DNA of 28,905 nucleotides from UMGS621 sp964468815 (GTDB lineage: Bacteria; Bacillota; Clostridia; Christensenellales; Borkfalkiaceae): the NCBI GenBank assembly GCA_964468815.1, contig CAYXWN010000026.1, forward strand, positions 1 to 28,905, read 5' to 3'. The stretch's first letter is position 1; each line of letters begins with the position of its first letter. A model generated the notes under the pieces. It had not been told where the DNA came from. It saw only the letters and a list, made by a program, of their open reading frames with translations, and made no database searches. Positions 8,164-14,924 of this stretch are shown in pieces. The translations under genes were made by a program, and so were the position numbers.

Positions 8164-8848
8164 TTGCTCTCAATCTCCTTTCGATTGCTTTGATTCCGAA
8201 CGTCAGCGCATATACGATAATCAAATAGAAAATCGCGGCGACCACCATCGGTGCTAAATACGTCGCCATATACTGTCCCGAACCGAGTATTTTTGCAGCG
8301 AGCGTGAGATCGTAAAGTCCGCCGACCATACTCACGATGGACGTTTCCTTGATCAAGGAAATCAATTCGTTTCCGATCGCAGGAATCACGTTCTTTACTG
8401 CTTGCGGAATAATAATCCGAATCATCGTTCTGCCCCAAGTCAGTCCGAGCGCGCGTCCAGCTTCCATTTGCCCCTTATCCACAGACAAAATGCCTGCTCT
8501 GATATTTTCGGAAACGTACGCCCCGGAATTGATTCCGAACGCAAGGATCGCGGTGATCTCCATCGGGAAGCCCCGAATCGCAAAGATTACGAACGCCATG
8601 ATAAAGAGTTGCAACGCCATGGGCGTCCCTCGAAACACCGTCACGTACGCGCTGCATATCACGTTCGGAATTTTCAGCCAACGGTTATTCGTCGGCATTA
8701 TTTTGATAAACGCGACGAGCGTTCCCAAAATCAGCCCCAACACCGAAGCCCCCACCGAAATAATCAACGTGGTAAGCAATCCGTTCAGCATCATCATAAT
8801 ATAATCGCTCGTCGTAAAGATAAGCCATATATTGTCAAACAATCCCAT
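8150..8848 (-). CDS. Polar amino acid ABC transporter, permease subunit
   Basis: This 232-residue permease of the HisMQ/GlnP family has about five membrane helices. The N-terminal part (MMMLNGLLTTLIISVGASV) and VFRGTPMALQLFI are characteristic. The EAA loop that docks onto the ATPase is EAGRALGLTW, followed by IRIIIPQAVKNVIPAIGNE. It would work as a homodimer with the ATPase encoded downstream and the lipoprotein receptor upstream. A GGAG lies about 5 bases before the ATG. Substrate cannot be told from the permease alone; polar amino acids such as glutamine, cystine or arginine are typical for the family. Confidence 0.95.
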   Translation of the reverse strand: MGLFDNIWLIFTTSDYIMMMLNGLLTTLIISVGASVLGLILGTLVAFIKIMPTNNRWLKIPNVICSAYVTVFRGTPMALQLFIMAFVIFAIRGFPMEITAILAFGINSGAYVSENIRAGILSVDKGQMEAGRALGLTWGRTMIRIIIPQAVKNVIPAIGNELISLIKETSIVSMVGGLYDLTLAAKILGSGQYMATYLAPMVVAAIFYLIIVYALTFGIKAIERRLRASDKR

Positions 8849-8870
8849 ATTATCTCCGTTAACGGAATAA

Positions 8871-8892
8871 GGGAATCGCGTTTGCGGTTCCC
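8871..8892 (-). other. Intercistronic stem-loop between receptor and permease genes
   Basis: On the minus strand GGGAACCGC pairs with GCGATTCCC (one mismatch) around a 4-base loop in the 72-base gap between the receptor and permease genes. No T-run follows, so it is not a classical terminator. Such hairpins commonly stabilise the upstream mRNA and keep receptor levels above those of the membrane subunits; that role is inferred here. Confidence 0.6.
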
Positions 8893-8920
8893 TAAATCCC
8901 CTTCTTTTTTACAAAAATCC

Positions 8921-9751
8921 TTAGTCTTTTATCCCGAAATGCGCGGAAACAAGATCATTGATCCCGTCCTCGCCGAGTTCGGCAAGCACTTCGTTGATCG
9001 CATTCAGCAGTTCGGTGTTTCCTTTCGTCACGCAGATCGCGTACGATTCTTCGGTCGCGGTATCCGCATCGTAATAGAGCGCTTTACATTCATACTGCGT
9101 GTTTTTGTTGCAAATGTAAGTCGCCGGAAGTTGGTCGACGATCACGACGTCCATTTGAGAAGCGCCGATCGCGTCTACCGCAAGTTGCGCGCTGTCGTAA
9201 CCGGTAACGGTCGCGTTCGTTCCCTGCAACGCTCCCACGTAGCCCTCTTCGCCCTTGATTTCGAGATTCGCATAAATATCGCCCGTCGTATCCCGTTGAA
9301 CGCCGATCTTTTTCCCGGCAAGACTGCTCCATAAGATACATTCCGTTCCGTTCGTCGCGGTCGTCACGTTCGCCTTAAATTCGGTGTCCGAAACCTTATA
9401 AATCACGTATTGTACGGATTTGAAATAGGGATTGGAAAACGCAACCTTTTCTTGACGCGCTTCGGTAATCGTAATTCCGGCAGCGCCGCAATCGTATTTC
9501 TTTCCGCTCGCGACATTATCAATGATCACGTCGAAATCGGTATTTTCAATCACGACCTTTTTGCCCAACTTTTCCCCGACAAGGTTCATGATATCTACGT
9601 CAACGCCCTTGATTTCAGAACCTTCGTAATACTCAAACGGCGCGAAAAACGCGTTCGTATCGACGTAAATAGCGTCCTCGCCGCAAGCGGCGAAACTTAC
9701 ACAACAAACCGCCGATACAGCGGCAAGCAACATACAAACCAACTTTTTCAT
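8921..9751 (-). CDS. Amino acid ABC transporter substrate-binding lipoprotein
   Basis: This 276-residue family-3 solute-binding protein captures an amino acid outside the cell and delivers it to the permease. It has a type II signal peptide: Lys residues at 3-4, a hydrophobic core, and the lipobox SFAAC with the lipidated Cys at 23. The mature part contains FAPFEYYEGSEIKGVDVDI (ligand-binding lobe 1) and CGAAGITITEARQEKVAFSNP, a hallmark block of the family. The length is normal. It is the first gene of the operon, behind the TTGACA/TACAAT promoter at 9785-9813. Several extra cysteines (6, 16, 17) lie in the signal peptide. Substrate is not determined. Confidence 0.94.
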   Translation of the reverse strand: MKKLVCMLLAAVSAVCCVSFAACGEDAIYVDTNAFFAPFEYYEGSEIKGVDVDIMNLVGEKLGKKVVIENTDFDVIIDNVASGKKYDCGAAGITITEARQEKVAFSNPYFKSVQYVIYKVSDTEFKANVTTATNGTECILWSSLAGKKIGVQRDTTGDIYANLEIKGEEGYVGALQGTNATVTGYDSAQLAVDAIGASQMDVVIVDQLPATYICNKNTQYECKALYYDADTATEESYAICVTKGNTELLNAINEVLAELGEDGINDLVSAHFGIKD

Positions 9752-9784
9752 CTCTCTGTTCCTCTCTTTTTTAATATTGTCGCT

Positions 9785-9813
9785 ATTGTAGTCCTTTTTA
9801 TCGCGATTGTCAA
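9785..9813 (-). promoter_or_regulatory. Sigma-A promoter of the amino acid ABC operon
   Basis: On the minus strand a perfect TTGACA (9808-9813), a 17-base spacer and TACAAT (9785-9790) lie 33 bases upstream of the receptor ATG. Confidence 0.87.
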
Positions 9814-9828
9814 ACGTTTTAATGTATA

Positions 9829-9849
9829 TTTTCTAAAATTTTTAGAAAA
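9829..9849. promoter_or_regulatory. Perfect 21-base palindrome, candidate operator
   Basis: TTTTCTAAAA and TTTTAGAAAA form a perfect 10-base inverted repeat around a single T. It is centred about 29 bases upstream of the -35 box of the amino acid ABC promoter, in the region shared with the divergent gene at 10040. Position and symmetry fit an activator or repressor site. The A/T richness means chance or a DNA-bending tract is possible. The rest of the 9752-10039 gap holds only the two divergent promoters. Confidence 0.4.
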
Positions 9850-9955
9850 ATATTAAAAAAACACCACTTTTATGAATACAATTATGAATAATCGCGTTTT
9901 GTATGCAATTTGTCAAAACAAAATGGCAGTTCCCCCTTTTCTTTTTAAAATTTTA

Positions 9956-9964
9956 TGATACAAT
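9956..9964 (+). promoter_or_regulatory. Possible extended -10 promoter for the 10040 gene
   Basis: TGATACAAT matches an extended -10 element (TGn plus TACAAT) about 75 bases upstream of the gene at 10040. The region 17 bases upstream is T-rich with no clear -35 hexamer. Confidence 0.45.
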
Positions 9965-10039
9965 AAAATCGGCGTTTGGAATATTACAAACGGGAAGGCG
10001 ACCGTCACGGGCGCGAACGGCTTTCGGAAGGGAGGAAAT

Positions 10040-10564
10040 ATGTCTTTATCCGAATTTATTGAAACCCTGAACCTCTACGGTATGCCCGCGGTGCTGTTAT
10101 CCGTGCTTGCGCAAGGACTTACCCTCGCTTTAATCAGATTGTTTCGCATCAAAAACAAAATGCTGGTCAACCTCATGCCCTTTCTGTTCGGCATTTTATT
10201 TTCCTGCGTCTTTCATCTGGTCGTCGGCGGAGCGGAAAATCTTTTGGCGGAGCACACGCTTTACGACGGCATTTTGTGCGGCTCGCTCTCCACGCTGTAC
10301 GGCGCGATTTGGGATTCCGTCCGAAAAAAGTGCGCCGAACCCGACGCGGAAAGTCTCGTGATCGGGCAGTTGAACGGATACGTTCTGCCACAAGAATTGA
10401 CCGAAGCGGCAGCGGAAATTCTCGCCGCATACGCCGACGGTGCGACCGAAAAAACGATCGCCGAAATCATTCTGTCGCACAAAGCCGATCAAACAGACGA
10501 AAAAGCCGCGTTACGACTCGCCCGTCTGTTACAAAAAACGATCGGACTGTTCAAAGAGCCGTAA
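10040..10564 (+). CDS. Membrane protein of unknown function with a soluble C-terminal tail
   Basis: This 174-residue protein was not recognised. The N-terminal half is hydrophobic, with probable helices at about 13-36, 42-63 and 74-93. The C-terminal 75 residues are soluble, rich in Ala and Glu, and probably helical (TEAAAEILAAYADGATEKTI and the helix that follows). The start is well supported by GGGAGG seven bases upstream. A terminator follows 8 bases after the stop, so the gene is a single unit. It lies immediately before the ger operon on the same strand. The compact three-helix membrane part resembles small sporulation or holin-like membrane proteins in general layout, but no motif supports a family. 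Confidence 0.8.
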   Translation: MSLSEFIETLNLYGMPAVLLSVLAQGLTLALIRLFRIKNKMLVNLMPFLFGILFSCVFHLVVGGAENLLAEHTLYDGILCGSLSTLYGAIWDSVRKKCAEPDAESLVIGQLNGYVLPQELTEAAAEILAAYADGATEKTIAEIILSHKADQTDEKAALRLARLLQKTIGLFKEP

Positions 10565-10571
10565 CCGAACG

Positions 10572-10607
10572 ACGCCCTCGCCTAAAAAACGAGGGCGTTT
10601 TCGTATT
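10572..10607 (+). terminator. Intrinsic terminator between the 10040 gene and the ger operon
   Basis: ACGCCCTCG pairs with CGAGGGCGT (9 bp) around a 9-base A-rich loop, followed by TTTCGTATTTTTTT. It should end transcription of the upstream gene and insulate the ger operon, which begins only 30 bases further on. Confidence 0.9.
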
Positions 10608-10631
10608 TTTTTCACGCGGATAACAATACTA
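10603..10631 (+). promoter_or_regulatory. Possible sigma-G-type promoter of the ger operon
   Basis: GTATT (10603-10607), 17 bases, then AATACTA (10625-10631) resembles the forespore sigma-G consensus known from Bacillus (GHATR and CATnHTA). Forespore expression is the rule for ger operons. The predicted start of transcription would fall at or next to the annotated start codon, and the -35 overlaps the T-run of the terminator, so this is a tentative assignment. No sigma-A promoter was seen in this gap. Confidence 0.35.
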
Positions 10632-10635
10632 TCCG
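10617..10635 (+). other. Inverted repeat directly before the gerA-type start codon
   Basis: CGGATA, 7 bases, TATCCG ends two bases before the ATG at 10637, where a ribosome binding site would be expected. None is present. It may be an operator over the -10 region or, if transcribed, a short hairpin that would hide the start region. Confidence 0.4.
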
Positions 10636-10636
10636 T

Positions 10637-12091
10637 ATGAAATTCAAAAAGAGCCTGAAAGAAAATCTCAATTATCTAAAAAAAGAACTCTCCGCGGACG
10701 ACGTGATTTTTTACGATCTCAAAATCGGCGGCGTGCGGAACGCCTGTTTGATCTTCGTGGATTCTATGACAAACAAAGCGGAGGTCGGCTCGCTTCTCGT
10801 CAAGCCCCTCGCGAATTTCACCGAAAAGCCATCTTATTCCGCAATTAAAAACAGTCTGCTTTCTCCCGAACGCAAGGAATTTACGGACGCCGAACGGGCG
10901 ATCGACGACCTTCTTACGGGAAATACCCTTCTCATCATCGACGGATGCGCACACGTGATCGGTTACGGATTGAAAAAACTGGAAACGCGCGCAATCTCCG
11001 AACCGCCCACGTCCGTCGTTATCAAAGGACCGCGCGAGGGGTTTACCGAAAATCTGTCCACCAACCTCAGTTTAATCCGCAGACGATTGAAATCGCCTCG
11101 CTTTCAAGTGGAAACGCTCAATATGGGAAAGTATTCCAAAACCAACGTCGTTCTCGTATACGTCGACGGGATCGTACAAGAGGGGCTTGCGAACGAAATC
11201 AAACAGCGGCTTTCCAAAATTCAAATCGACGGTATTTTGGACGCCTCTTATATTTCAAAATTCTTAAACGAAAAAAAGAGTTCTCTCTTTAAGCAAATCG
11301 GCACGACGGAAAAACCGGATATTCTTACCGCAAAACTTTTGGAGGGAAGAATCGGCATTTTGGTAGAGGGTTCGCCCATCGCGCTGTCCGCACCCTACAT
11401 TCTGTTAGAGGACTTTCAAAGTCCGGAAGATTATTACGGCTCGCCGTATAAAGCGACGGCTTCGCGCGTGCTGCGCTTTCTCTCCGTCGCGCTTGCGGTT
11501 TTGTTGCCGGCGTTTTTCGTTTCCGCGCAACTTTTTCACCTGCAATTGATTCCCTTGAATTTTTTATTGACTATCATCAATTCTATTAAAGGAATCCCTC
11601 TTTCTCCCAGTTACGAAATGTTCTTTACGCTTTTAATCTTCGAGATTCTGAACGAAGCGAGCGTTCGTATGCCAAAATACGTCGGCATGGTCGTTTCCAT
11701 CGTCGGCGGATTGGTCTTGGGCGAAACGGCGGTCAACGCAGGCATTATTTCCGCGCCCGCCTTGATGATCATCGCGCTTTCGGGAATCTGCCTTTATACC
11801 GTCCCCGAATTGGTGCAGACGTTTTCTTTAATCCGCATCATTTTGTTGATCTTGGCAGGCTCGCTCGGCGGCTACGGCATCGTGCTTGCGAGTGCCTTTT
11901 TCATCATCTATCTCGTTTCGTTTGAAGATTACAAAACGCCGTTGCTCGCACCCTACGCGCCGATGATTCTGCCCGATCGGAAAGACGGCTTCCGCAAAGG
12001 CGCGCTAGACGAACAAAAGGAACGCCCTATCGTATTGAAAAGTCCGAACAGAATCAGACTCAAAATAAAAGGAGAAAAGGAAAAGGTATGA
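10637..12091 (+). CDS. Spore germination protein, GerA-type subunit (GerKA-like)
   Basis: This 484-residue protein is the A subunit of a germinant receptor, which sits in the spore inner membrane and responds to small germinants with the B and C subunits. The N-terminal domain (to about 270) carries the family signature VVIKGPREGFTENL near 127-140, followed by the STNLSLIRRRL helix. The C-terminal part (about 280-450) has several membrane helices, including RFLSVALAVLLPAFFVSAQL and MPKYVGMVVSIVGGLVLGET. Length is typical. The ATG at 10637 has no Shine-Dalgarno sequence, but no nearby in-frame alternative exists and the N-terminus fits the family. Its stop overlaps the next gene's start (ATGA). 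Confidence 0.95.
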   Translation: MKFKKSLKENLNYLKKELSADDVIFYDLKIGGVRNACLIFVDSMTNKAEVGSLLVKPLANFTEKPSYSAIKNSLLSPERKEFTDAERAIDDLLTGNTLLIIDGCAHVIGYGLKKLETRAISEPPTSVVIKGPREGFTENLSTNLSLIRRRLKSPRFQVETLNMGKYSKTNVVLVYVDGIVQEGLANEIKQRLSKIQIDGILDASYISKFLNEKKSSLFKQIGTTEKPDILTAKLLEGRIGILVEGSPIALSAPYILLEDFQSPEDYYGSPYKATASRVLRFLSVALAVLLPAFFVSAQLFHLQLIPLNFLLTIINSIKGIPLSPSYEMFFTLLIFEILNEASVRMPKYVGMVVSIVGGLVLGETAVNAGIISAPALMIIALSGICLYTVPELVQTFSLIRIILLILAGSLGGYGIVLASAFFIIYLVSFEDYKTPLLAPYAPMILPDRKDGFRKGALDEQKERPIVLKSPNRIRLKIKGEKEKV

Positions 12092-13173
12092 AAGAACTCA
12101 AAATCAGACAAATCGGTCTGCTCTTTCTCGCATTTCTGCCCGTCACGAAAATCTTTACGTTGCCGGCAACGCTGTCGCTCTACGCCAAGGAAGATCTTCT
12201 TCTTTCGGCGTTGCTTCCGCTTGCGTTGGATTTTATCGTACTTTGGGCAGTTTGGTATGCGTCAACGCGCGCCGACTGCGATTTTCCGCAACTCATTCAC
12301 CGCTCGCTCGGCAAGATCGGCGCAAAAATTTACTTCCTTTCCTTTTGCGTTTATTTCTTTTTGAAAGCCTATTTGCCCATCATCGAGCAAAAAGATTACG
12401 TCGAACAAACGCTGTACGAAACCGATCCCACGTTCTTGATCTTTTTTCCCTTTTTTATCATCAGCGCGTACCTCTCGGTCAAGCCGCTCCGCACGCTCGG
12501 ACGCGCCGCCGACCTTTTGGCAAGCGTTACCGCCCTTTCTTTTTTGCTTATTTTCTTTCTGTCTTTGGAGCAAACGGATTTCTCCGCCTTATTGCCGATC
12601 GGCGCGCAAGGGACAAAAATACTGACCGCCTCTTATTCCGCACTCTCTTGGTTCGGCGACGGGGCGTATTTTCTCTTTCTGTTCGGAACGTTCAAAAAAG
12701 AAAAACACGGGCTTATCAAGTTATTCGGAGGCTATCTCGGAGCAGCCCTCTTTACGCTCGTCTTTTTGGCGATGTTTTACGCGTCGTTTACCGCGATTGC
12801 GGATCGGCAAGATTACGCGCTGAACGAAATGGCAAAATACTCCGCCGTCATCATGGCGGTCGGAAGATTTGACTTTATCGCGATCTTTCTCTTTCTCGGC
12901 GTCGGCGTGTTTTCCATTTCCCTGCCGCTGTACTTTTCAACGTACGCGCTCCGACAAGTACTTCCCATGTGGCAATCCCCCTTTGCGGCAATTATCGTGA
13001 ACGGCGCGATGCTCGTATTTATTCTTCTTACGCGGCACTGTTACGTGACCGTTCGGGAACTATATCTAAAATGGTTCGGAATTTCCGTACTGTTTTTCTC
13101 TTACCTTTTGCCATTCGTCACCGCGACGTTTCGGGAAAAAGCATCCCTTCCCTTAAAGGAGAATACGCAATGA
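12088..13173 (+). CDS. Spore germination protein, GerB-type subunit (spore permease)
   Basis: This 361-residue integral membrane protein belongs to the spore_permease family, part of the amino acid/polyamine transporter superfamily. GerB subunits form the germinant-binding part of the receptor and need not transport. About ten hydrophobic segments are visible, beginning with IGLLFLAFLPVTKIFTLPA, followed by the conserved region around SRADCDFPQLIHRSLGKIG-like TRADCDFPQLIHRSLGKIG at roughly 60-78. Length matches the family (about 365). Its ATG overlaps the stop of the A-subunit gene, with AAGGAGAAAAGG upstream, and its stop overlaps the C-subunit start, so all three are translationally coupled. 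Confidence 0.94.
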   Translation: MKELKIRQIGLLFLAFLPVTKIFTLPATLSLYAKEDLLLSALLPLALDFIVLWAVWYASTRADCDFPQLIHRSLGKIGAKIYFLSFCVYFFLKAYLPIIEQKDYVEQTLYETDPTFLIFFPFFIISAYLSVKPLRTLGRAADLLASVTALSFLLIFFLSLEQTDFSALLPIGAQGTKILTASYSALSWFGDGAYFLFLFGTFKKEKHGLIKLFGGYLGAALFTLVFLAMFYASFTAIADRQDYALNEMAKYSAVIMAVGRFDFIAIFLFLGVGVFSISLPLYFSTYALRQVLPMWQSPFAAIIVNGAMLVFILLTRHCYVTVRELYLKWFGISVLFFSYLLPFVTATFREKASLPLKENTQ

Positions 13174-14399
13174 AAAATCTATGGAAAAAAATTTGTTTTA
13201 TTCTCGCCGGTGCTGTTACCGTTCTGTTCTTTTCCAACGATTTCGGCTTGATCGACATCGAAAAGACGGCAATCATCACGGCGGTCGGAATCGATTTATC
13301 CGAAGAAGGCTTCGAGGTAACCGTTCAAATCGTCGTGCCGCAAGTATCCAGTTCGCAATCCGAAAACAAAAAGGCGATCGTTTCGGGAAAAGGCGACACC
13401 GTAAGTTACGCGCTGCATGAAATCGGTACGCGCACGGGGTGGTATCCCAAACTGTCCTTTTGCAATCTAATCGTAATGGGCAAGCAAATGATGCAAAAGG
13501 GCGACGTGATCGCAGTCATCGAATATTTTGCACGCAGCGTAAAAATTCAAGATTCCGCCGTCATCACCGCATGCGAGGGAACGGCGAAAGAACTTTTGCA
13601 AGTTTCCACGCCGCTGGACAATCTATCCGCTTTCGCCCTTCAAAAGATTCTCATCAAAAACCCCGGTCAAGCAAACGACGTGTTCGCGGTCAACCTCAAA
13701 CTCTTTTCGATCGGGCTTCACTCGCAAAGCGGCGCTTCGCTGATCCCGTATATCCGCAAAATCGGCACGACGGGAACGACGGGCGATAAATCGTCGCAAG
13801 GCGGCTCGTCCGAACCGTTGGAAAGTTTGGGCGGAAACACGAGCGGCGGAACGGGCGGCGGCAATACGGAACAAAAGGAATACGTATTCGACGCGACTTC
13901 TTCCGTCCTTTTTAACCGCGGAAAGCCGGTCGCCGAATTTGATAAAGAAATGACGTTCGCCATGAACTTTCTCATTCGTCGCAGCGGCGATACCGTTTAC
14001 GCCGTTCACGACGCGACCGTAGGCGACAAAAAAGAGGACTATCTTCTGACCGTCACGGAAAACGATTGCTCACTCGACCTCGCAATCGAAAACGGGAACC
14101 CCGTTATGACCGTCAAAATGCACATTTTCGCCACCGTCGACGATACAACCGAACCGCAAAGCCCTGCCGAATCAAACTACAACTACGATCTGCCCGACGG
14201 CGTTGCCGAACAAGCGGAACGCCAACTTACGAAAACCATTCTTCAAATCTTTGCGATCGCAAAACAAACGGGAACGGATATTTTTAAAATGAAAAACAAA
14301 CTGTACCGCTATCACCACCGTTACTACGAAGCGTTGTGCGAAAACCTCTACGAGCGGTTGGAATGTCGCACGGATATCTTTTTCAAGGGACGTCGGTAA
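13170..14399 (+). CDS. Spore germination protein, GerC-type subunit without lipobox
   Basis: This 409-residue protein is the C subunit of the germinant receptor. An in-frame ATG exists 201 bases upstream, but 13170 is chosen because it follows AAAGGAG and overlaps the B-subunit stop (ATGA). GerC subunits are normally lipoproteins with a Cys-Trp-Asp start to the mature chain; here the hydrophobic N-terminus (8-22) runs into FFSNDFGLIDIEKTAIITAV with no cysteine, so the protein is probably held by an uncleaved helix. IITAVGID and the C-terminal domain (from about 300) match GerC. Residues about 195-235 form a Gly/Ser/Thr-rich linker (for example GGNTSGGTGGGN), longer than in most homologues. 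Confidence 0.9.
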   Translation: MKNLWKKICFILAGAVTVLFFSNDFGLIDIEKTAIITAVGIDLSEEGFEVTVQIVVPQVSSSQSENKKAIVSGKGDTVSYALHEIGTRTGWYPKLSFCNLIVMGKQMMQKGDVIAVIEYFARSVKIQDSAVITACEGTAKELLQVSTPLDNLSAFALQKILIKNPGQANDVFAVNLKLFSIGLHSQSGASLIPYIRKIGTTGTTGDKSSQGGSSEPLESLGGNTSGGTGGGNTEQKEYVFDATSSVLFNRGKPVAEFDKEMTFAMNFLIRRSGDTVYAVHDATVGDKKEDYLLTVTENDCSLDLAIENGNPVMTVKMHIFATVDDTTEPQSPAESNYNYDLPDGVAEQAERQLTKTILQIFAIAKQTGTDIFKMKNKLYRYHHRYYEALCENLYERLECRTDIFFKGRR

Positions 14400-14489
14400 T
14401 TGTCCACCGAAAGCAAGCAACCGTTCGACAAAAAACAAAACGAATTTTACTATTTTCGCCAAACCGATCGCACACGCGCGCAAAACGCC

Positions 14490-14518
14490 TTGCCATCGCG
14501 CGCGATTTTTGCTATACT
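14490..14518 (+). promoter_or_regulatory. Sigma-A promoter of the small membrane protein gene
   Basis: TTGCCA (14490-14495), a 17-base spacer and TATACT (14513-14518) precede GAGAGG (14525-14530) and the ATG at 14536. The transcript leader would be very short, about 10 bases. The -10 box is 17 bases from the start codon. Confidence 0.65.
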
Positions 14519-14535
14519 TTTAGCGAGAGGTTTTT

Positions 14536-14817
14536 ATGGAACAAACGAACTACGACGAAAAAGAAGCAAAATTATTAAAGCGCGGCAAACGCGTAACGTA
14601 CGAAACGCTTGCATTTTCTCTGCTCGCGTGCCTTTTCTGTTTAGCCTGTCTGCTCACGCAATACGGCATCCTTTCGATCGGACAAACGGAGCGCGTCGTC
14701 TTATTGGTCTGTCTGGGCGCAGCCGCCGTTGCGACCTTCCTTTTCACCTTGTTCGATTCGATCGGATACCGCAAGCAATACCGCGCTTTCGCGGAAGAAA
14801 TCCGTTCGCAAGAATAA
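14536..14817 (+). CDS. Small two-helix membrane protein of unknown function
   Basis: This 93-residue protein was not recognised. It has a charged N-terminus (to about 22), two hydrophobic helices at about 25-43 and 52-72, and a charged C-terminal tail, a hairpin layout with both ends probably in the cytoplasm. The start is supported by GAGAGG five bases upstream and by its own promoter; a terminator follows. It lies between the ger operon and the amidase gene, but nothing in the sequence ties it to sporulation. Confidence 0.75.
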   Translation: MEQTNYDEKEAKLLKRGKRVTYETLAFSLLACLFCLACLLTQYGILSIGQTERVVLLVCLGAAAVATFLFTLFDSIGYRKQYRAFAEEIRSQE

Positions 14818-14851
14818 AGCTCGCCTTACAACCTTTTAACGATCTTTTTTC

Positions 14852-14881
14852 AAAACGGCTGCTATTGTGACCGTTTTTTTT
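14852..14881 (+). terminator. Intrinsic terminator after the small membrane protein gene
   Basis: AAAACGG pairs with CCGTTTT (7 bp) around a 12-base loop, followed by TTTT. It lies 34 bases after the stop codon at 14817. Confidence 0.7.
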
Positions 14882-14888
14882 CGTTCGG

Positions 14889-14896
14889 CATACACT
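14889..14896 (+). promoter_or_regulatory. Sigma-E-like -10 element upstream of the amidase gene
   Basis: CATACACT matches the mother-cell sigma-E -10 consensus (CATACAHT) exactly and lies 28 bases before the ATG at 14925. The expected -35 element (ATATT-like) is not visible 13-15 bases upstream, where the terminator's T-run lies. As a sigma-A -10 (TACACT) it also lacks a good -35 box. Confidence 0.35.
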
Positions 14897-14924
14897 GTAA
14901 CGAGAAAAACGAAAGGAGATCTCT

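Noticed and set aside
8402..9334. 310-codon open frame on the + strand
   Set aside because: It runs antisense through both the permease and the receptor genes and across their intergenic hairpin; Arg/His-rich shadow composition.
12969..13169. N-terminal extension of the GerC-type subunit (67 more residues)
   Set aside because: It overlaps the GerB-type gene in another frame, is Arg-rich, and the start at 13170 has AAAGGAG and an ATGA overlap.
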